From CAZVNZ01 sp964628515 (GTDB taxonomy: Bacteria; Bacillota; Clostridia; Christensenellales; Christensenellaceae), in contig CAZVNZ010000020.1 of assembly GCA_964628515.1 (NCBI GenBank), positions 1-54,168 on the forward strand: 54,168 nt of DNA. Reading direction: 5' to 3'. The notes below the pieces were generated by a model that did not search any database, was not told the origin of the DNA, and saw only the letters and a program-made list of their open reading frames with translations. Both the position numbers and the translations under genes were made by a program. Each line of letters starts with the position of its first letter. Positions within the stretch are counted from its first letter, which is position 1. Below are positions 51,012 to 54,168 of this stretch, in pieces.

Positions 51012-52093
51012 TCCGCTACCTCCGTATCGTCCGTCCTCAGACTGTCGAAGGAGGAAACCTCCATAACATGAATATCGTTAGGCTCTAAAACAAAGCCTAC
51101 TTCTTCTCCCACATCAAAAAAATCTGTGGAATGTACCAACCATTCAAAGTCGTTCTCCCCTTTTAGACGAAGTTCGTAATGAACGCCCATAAACAAGGTA
51201 GATGTGACAATGCCCGTTATCATATCCTCTTTGATTTTGCCTGTGATTTCTATATCTTCCGGCCTAACTACCACCATAACAGGCTCGTTTTCGTTAAAGC
51301 CTCTGTCTAAGCATTTAAAGTCGTTACCGGCAAAATGCACCAAAAAATCCTCTTTCATATGTGCGGTGATGATGTTGGACTCCCCAATAAAGTCTGCAAC
51401 AAAGGAGTTTTTAGGCTCGTTGTAAATTTGTACCGGAGTACCCATTTGCTGTACCACACCGTCGTGGAGCACGGCTATTGCATCGCTCATTGTTAGGGCT
51501 TCTTCTTGGTCGTGGGTAACATAAACAAAGGTTATGCCTAAAGATTTTTGCATACGCTTAAGCTCTATTTGCATATCCTGTCTAAATTTTAAGTCAAGTG
51601 CGCCTAAGGGCTCGTCTAAAAGTAATACTTCCGGCTCGTTTACAAGCGCCCGTGCTATTGCAACACGTTGTTGTTGACCGCCGGAGAGTTTTGCAATGTC
51701 TCTGTCTTCGTATCCGCTTAAACCCACGAGTTTTAGCATATCGTTGACTTTTTTGGAAATTGTCGGTTTGTCGATTTTTTTAAGTTTTAAACCAAATGCA
51801 ATGTTTTCGTAAACACTTAAATGAGGAAATAACGCATATTTTTGAAACACCGTATTTACTCTGCGTTTAAATGGCGGAATATCTATAATACTCTGATTAA
51901 AAAGTTTTATGTCTCCACTTGTCGGTAGTTCAAAGCCTGCAATTAGCCTTAAAAGAGTAGTTTTGCCACAACCCGAAGGGCCGAGCAAAGTTAAAAATTC
52001 ATTCTGCTTAATGTAAAAATTAATGTTGGACAGCACTTCTACGCCGTCGTACTCTTTGTATACATTAATAAAATCAATGATGTGTTCTGCCAT
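51008..52093 (-). CDS. potA: Spermidine/putrescine ABC transporter ATP-binding protein PotA
   Basis: The 361-residue ATPase of the polyamine importer. Walker A LGPSGCGKTTLLRLIAG, Q-loop VFQKYALFPHLSV, signature LSGGQQQRVAIARAL, Walker B VLLLDEPLGALD and switch VTHDQEEAL are complete. From about residue 240 a TOBE domain follows. AGAGGAGAATAAA precedes the ATG. It is the first gene of potABCD, behind a large palindrome. Confidence 0.95.
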   Translation of the reverse strand: MAEHIIDFINVYKEYDGVEVLSNINFYIKQNEFLTLLGPSGCGKTTLLRLIAGFELPTSGDIKLFNQSIIDIPPFKRRVNTVFQKYALFPHLSVYENIAFGLKLKKIDKPTISKKVNDMLKLVGLSGYEDRDIAKLSGGQQQRVAIARALVNEPEVLLLDEPLGALDLKFRQDMQIELKRMQKSLGITFVYVTHDQEEALTMSDAIAVLHDGVVQQMGTPVQIYNEPKNSFVADFIGESNIITAHMKEDFLVHFAGNDFKCLDRGFNENEPVMVVVRPEDIEITGKIKEDMITGIVTSTLFMGVHYELRLKGENDFEWLVHSTDFFDVGEEVGFVLEPNDIHVMEVSSFDSLRTDDTEVAD

Positions 52094-52111
52094 TTTATTC
52101 TCCTCTTATAT

Positions 52112-52173
52112 ATTAATTTTCAGACTAAATACTATCGCTTTATTTTCCTTTAGCATTTAGTCGGAAAATTAAT
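52112..52173 (-). repeat. 62-base palindrome in the potA leader
   Basis: ATTAATTTTC/AGACTAAAT (52112-52130) and its complement at 52155-52173 pair over 19 bases with one mismatch, and the stem can extend inward by CTA/TAG. The loop is about 18 bases. It stands just upstream of the potA ribosome binding site. No T run follows, so it is not a standard terminator. Confidence 0.8.
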
Positions 52174-52179
52174 AGCATA

Positions 52180-52392
52180 CTATAAGAAGTTATCTAAAAT
52201 ATTGTTTATATCTGCTTTTAGTGCTTCAAGTTTCATTTTTATTTCCTCTTTATTTATTGGTTTTGAGTTTTTTATGTCTATGTCGTTTGTCATCCGCAGG
52301 TGTAACATTCCCATTTTACGCCATAGCCTTTTTACGTCTTTTTTTACAGCGTTAAAATCTTGCAAGGTTAAATATTTTTCCCTATCCTTCAA
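52180..52392 (-). CDS. Small protein of unknown function, downstream of the helical protein
   Basis: A 70-residue reading if it begins at the TTG at 52392, which has AGGGG 8 bases upstream. A GTG at 52467 would extend it to 95 residues, but the extra part runs through a strong hairpin and lacks a site. The protein is basic to mixed, with a helical middle (LQDFNAVKKDVKRLWRKM) and a charged C-terminus (KMKLEALKADINNILDNF) that may form a coiled coil. No family was recognised. Its position behind the phasin-like gene suggests joint expression. Confidence 0.45.
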   Translation of the reverse strand: MKDREKYLTLQDFNAVKKDVKRLWRKMGMLHLRMTNDIDIKNSKPINKEEIKMKLEALKADINNILDNFL

Positions 52393-52421
52393 TCCGGCTA
52401 CCCCTAATATTTGTAATGTAT

Positions 52422-52465
52422 GATAATTATCGCAATATGCAGGTTTCTGCAATATTGCGATTATC
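52422..52465 (-). repeat. Strong hairpin between the helical protein and the small ORF
   Basis: GATAATTATCGCAATATGCAG (split as 52422-52430 and 52431-52442) and CTGCAATATTGCGATTATC (52447-52465) pair around GTTT with a single-base bulge and a small internal gap. No T run follows, so it may stabilise or cut the message rather than end it. Confidence 0.7.
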
Positions 52466-52475
52466 ACCTACATAA

Positions 52476-52826
52476 TTATTTGCTTAGTTTATCTTTGGCT
52501 TTTTGCGCCACTTCTATAACTTTATCTGCTGTGCCTTCTGCTGCTGTTTTGGCAGCCTCTGCCGCCGCTGTGCTTGCATCTTTAGCATACTGAGCAGCTT
52601 TTTCTGCCGCTTCTTGTGCTGCTTCTTTTGCTTTTTGAGTACCGCTTTTAAAGAATTCCGCCATTTTTTTTGCCGCCTCTTGTGCGGCTTTGTTTGCTTT
52701 TTCTGCCGTTTCTTGTGCAAAAGCCGTAGTTTTTTGTACACTCTTGGTATATGCCTCGTGCCCTTTTTCTACCGCTCTTTCAATAAATTCGTCTGTTTTT
52801 TTGCCCATTTCTTCAAAACTTTTCAT
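52476..52826 (-). CDS. Alanine/lysine-rich helical protein (phasin- or LEA-like)
   Basis: A 116-residue protein almost entirely of Ala, Lys, Glu and Gln with repeating AxxAAxxAxx patterns (AQETAEKANKAAQEAAKKM, AKEAAQEAAEKAAQYAKDA), which predict one or two long amphipathic helices. Such composition is shared by phasins of storage granules, LEA-like desiccation proteins and phage-like or apolipoprotein-like proteins, so the name is only descriptive. AAGGGGATATCA precedes the ATG. It lies downstream of the rplL terminator and is its own unit with the small ORF. No polyhydroxyalkanoate gene is nearby. Confidence 0.65.
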   Translation of the reverse strand: MKSFEEMGKKTDEFIERAVEKGHEAYTKSVQKTTAFAQETAEKANKAAQEAAKKMAEFFKSGTQKAKEAAQEAAEKAAQYAKDASTAAAEAAKTAAEGTADKVIEVAQKAKDKLSK

Positions 52827-52896
52827 TGATATCCCCTTTTTCTTGTATTTTATATTTACATAATATTATTATGCGTGCTAACCTGTATTACAAGGC

Positions 52897-52929
52897 TAAA
52901 AAAGAATCAAAAAGATTTGATTCTTTTTT
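52897..52929 (-). terminator. Intrinsic terminator after rplL
   Basis: AAAAAGAATCAAA (52899-52911) and TTTGATTCTTTTT (52916-52928) make a perfect 13-base stem with a T run. It ends the rplJL transcript. Confidence 0.88.
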
Positions 52930-52956
52930 AGTGGGTAATTAAATTAAAAACTAAAA

Positions 52957-53331
52957 TTAGTTAATTTCAATTTCTGCGCCAACTTCTTTTAATTGAGCGG
53001 CATATTTGTCTGCATCGTCTTTAGAAATACCTTCTTTTAATGTGTTAGGTGCGCCGTCTACTAAGTCTTTAGCTTCTTTTAAGCCAAGGCCTGTAAGCTC
53101 TCTAACTACTTTAATAACTTTAATTTTTTCTGCGCCGGCAGCTTTTAACACTACGTTAAACTCTGTTTTTTCTTCTGCCGCTTCTGCTGCGCCACCTGCT
53201 ACGGGTGCTGCCGCTACTGCAACGGGTGCTGCTGCGCTTACGCCAAATTTTTCTTCTAATTCTTTTACAAGCTCTGCAAGCTCGAGTACGTTCATTTGTT
53301 CAATAGCTTCTATTAATTGTGCTTTATCCAT
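52957..53331 (-). CDS. rplL: Ribosomal protein L7/L12
   Basis: A 124-residue stalk protein that recruits translation factors. It has the N-terminal dimer domain, the flexible Ala-rich hinge (AAAPVAVAAAPVAGGAAEAA) and the C-terminal domain EKTEFNVVLKAAGAEKI with GLGLKEAKDLVDGAP. GGAGAATAAATAAA precedes the ATG, 32 bases after rplJ. In most bacteria rpoB follows; here a terminator does. Confidence 0.98.
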   Translation of the reverse strand: MDKAQLIEAIEQMNVLELAELVKELEEKFGVSAAAPVAVAAAPVAGGAAEAAEEKTEFNVVLKAAGAEKIKVIKVVRELTGLGLKEAKDLVDGAPNTLKEGISKDDADKYAAQLKEVGAEIEIN

Positions 53332-53363
53332 TTTATTTATTCTCCTTATAAATTAAAAAATTA

Positions 53364-53888
53364 TTATTGTTTTTGTTCTTTTATTGCATTAAGAGCACAT
53401 ACAAGCCCTCTTGGGATTGCGCTTAGTACACCCACAAAGTTTGTTATAGGTGCATTTAAGCTGCCAAGCATTTTTGCAATAAGCTCTTCTTTTCCTGGTA
53501 GTTTTGCTAAATTATCCACAGCTTGTGCATCAAGCACCTTGCCGTCTAAAATTCCGCCTTTTATTTCTGTTTTTTTGGCTTCCTTTATAAACTTAGCAAG
53601 TATTTTTGCCGGTGCAACAGGATCTTCGTAGCCGAATGCAACAGCGGTAGGGCCTTTAAAGTAATCCTCTGTGCCTTCAATATTTAGGCTTTTTGCGGCA
53701 CGCAGTAACATATTGTTTTTAATTACCTTATACTCTATGTTTGCATCTCTAAGCTGATTTCTTAAGTTGGTAACCTGCTCTACGCTAAGACCTCTGTAAT
53801 CTAACAGAATAACGCTTTGCGCTTTTTTGATTTTTTCCGCAACTTCGGATACCTTCTCTTGTTTTTGCATAAGCTTTGCTTCTTTCAA
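53364..53888 (-). CDS. rplJ: Ribosomal protein L10
   Basis: The stalk base protein that carries the L7/L12 dimers. From a TTG start (174 residues), with GGAGGTG 6 bases upstream, the protein shows VSEVAEKIKKAQSVILLDYRG, LSVEQVTNLRNQLRDANIEY, KNNMLLRAAKS and GPTAVAFGYEDPVAPAKIL. A TTG at 53903 is in frame but overlaps the binding site. L10 with L12 represses its own message through the leader upstream. Confidence 0.95.
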   Translation of the reverse strand: MKEAKLMQKQEKVSEVAEKIKKAQSVILLDYRGLSVEQVTNLRNQLRDANIEYKVIKNNMLLRAAKSLNIEGTEDYFKGPTAVAFGYEDPVAPAKILAKFIKEAKKTEIKGGILDGKVLDAQAVDNLAKLPGKEELIAKMLGSLNAPITNFVGVLSAIPRGLVCALNAIKEQKQ

Positions 53889-53919
53889 GTCTTTCACCTC
53901 CAAATGCGTTTATTAAACT

Positions 53920-53950
53920 AAAAAATGCCCCTACAAAAGCCAAAAGACAT
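53920..53950 (-). terminator. Attenuator hairpin at the end of the L10 leader
   Basis: On the minus strand ATGTCTTT pairs with AGGGGCAT through several wobbles, followed by TTTTTT. It could stop transcription before rplJ when L10 is in excess; this is inferred from structure. Confidence 0.55.
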
Positions 53951-54040
53951 TATAAGAACACTTATATACTGTAAATTCTTTTACCTCGGTAGGATATTAA
54001 GCATACGCACCTACTGTCTTGGGCTTGAAACATTATTAAT
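53925..54040 (-). promoter_or_regulatory. Ribosomal protein L10 leader
   Basis: On the minus strand CAAGACAGTAGGTGCGT and CTTAATATCCTACCGAGGT are the conserved blocks of the L10 leader, which binds the L10-L12 complex and controls rplJL. Confidence 0.8.
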
Positions 54041-54055
54041 TTTTACGCTTTTTTT

Positions 54056-54084
54056 ATGATAGCATAGATTTTTTTGGGTGTCAA
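54056..54084 (-). promoter_or_regulatory. Promoter of rplJL
   Basis: TTGACA (54084-54079), a 17-base spacer and TATCAT (54061-54056). It lies right at the head of the L10 leader, so the pair has its own transcript start. Confidence 0.75.
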
Positions 54085-54119
54085 GGAGTTTTTTGGGTGG
54101 TGTAGGTTATGCCGTGTTG

Positions 54120-54143
54120 AAGTGTCAATGATAGGTGACACTT
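54120..54143. repeat. Hairpin/inverted repeat at the right end of the window
   Basis: AAGTGTCA (54120-54127) and TGACACTT (54136-54143) form an 8-base stem with an 8-base loop. GATAGGTGACA (54130-54140) is the complement of TGTCACCTATC at 27-37, at the other end of the window. No transposase is present. Confidence 0.65.
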
Positions 54144-54168
54144 TATCCAAAAAAATAATGTTATTACT

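Noticed and set aside
52467..52467. GTG as the start of the small ORF after the helical protein
   Set aside because: The added residues are encoded by the strong hairpin and there is no ribosome binding site; the TTG at 52392 fits better.
52503..52829. Plus-strand reading frame very rich in Cys and Phe
   Set aside because: It is the mirror of the Ala/Lys-rich helical protein gene on the minus strand; its composition follows from that gene's codons and it has no ribosome binding site.

Overview
The window looks like a chromosomal segment of a low-GC, anaerobic Firmicute (class Clostridia). The main support is gene order: the left part keeps the Bacillus/Clostridium block of decarboxylase (yaaO type), tmk, holB, yaaT/ricT, trmN6 (yabB) and rsmI. 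Other support is the AGGAGG-type ribosome binding sites, A/T-rich promoters close to TTGACA-N17-TATAAT, an oxygen-independent (early cobalt insertion) cobalamin pathway, and an L10-type ribosomal leader. I cannot name a genus. No rRNA, tRNA, CRISPR array, intact insertion sequence or prophage was seen.

Layout. (1) 1-11.1 kb, minus strand: a small lipoprotein, a ComB-like phosphatase, rsmI, trmN6, a 2[4Fe-4S] ferredoxin, ricT, a sugar aminotransferase and a polytopic membrane protein (both inserted between holB and ricT), holB, tmk, an Orn/Lys/Arg decarboxylase, a small membrane protein and a YjbQ-family protein. (2) 11.2-15.5 kb, plus strand: an unrecognised 139-residue protein, a PadR regulator with its membrane partner, and a membrane-anchored GGDEF-EAL protein with degenerate motifs. 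(3) 15.5-20.2 kb: a four-gene polyol/sugar-phosphate cluster on the minus strand and a divergent DeoR regulator. (4) 20.2-41.6 kb, minus strand: one 22-gene operon behind a cobalamin riboswitch. It holds cobalt uptake (cbiMNQO), uroporphyrinogen III synthesis from glutamyl-tRNA (hemA, L, B, C, D) and the corrin ring pathway as far as adenosylcobinamide phosphate. Genes for attaching the lower ligand and a stand-alone corrinoid adenosyltransferase are absent here. (5) 41.7-44 kb: a polar amino acid ABC transporter. (6) 44-46.2 kb: gap and fba, divergent. (7) 46.2-47 kb: a barnase-type lipoprotein RNase and its barstar inhibitor. (8) 47.1-52.1 kb: an M29 aminopeptidase and potABCD. (9) 52.1-54.2 kb: a small ORF, a lysine/alanine-rich helical protein, and rplJ-rplL with their own promoter and leader but no rpoBC behind them.

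How it works together: the cobalamin operon links cobalt import, tetrapyrrole precursor supply and ring construction under one corrinoid-sensing switch, and cbiJ is fused to a precorrin-2 dehydrogenase-like domain. Most of the rest is ordinary core metabolism. I saw no clear new multi-gene system. The items most worth checking are the CbiJ fusion, the two-gene insertion in the holB-ricT operon, the PadR/HAAS unit with its operator, the degenerate GGDEF-EAL protein, the lipoprotein barnase, the period-7 repeats, the large palindrome before potA, and the rplJL unit detached from rpoBC.
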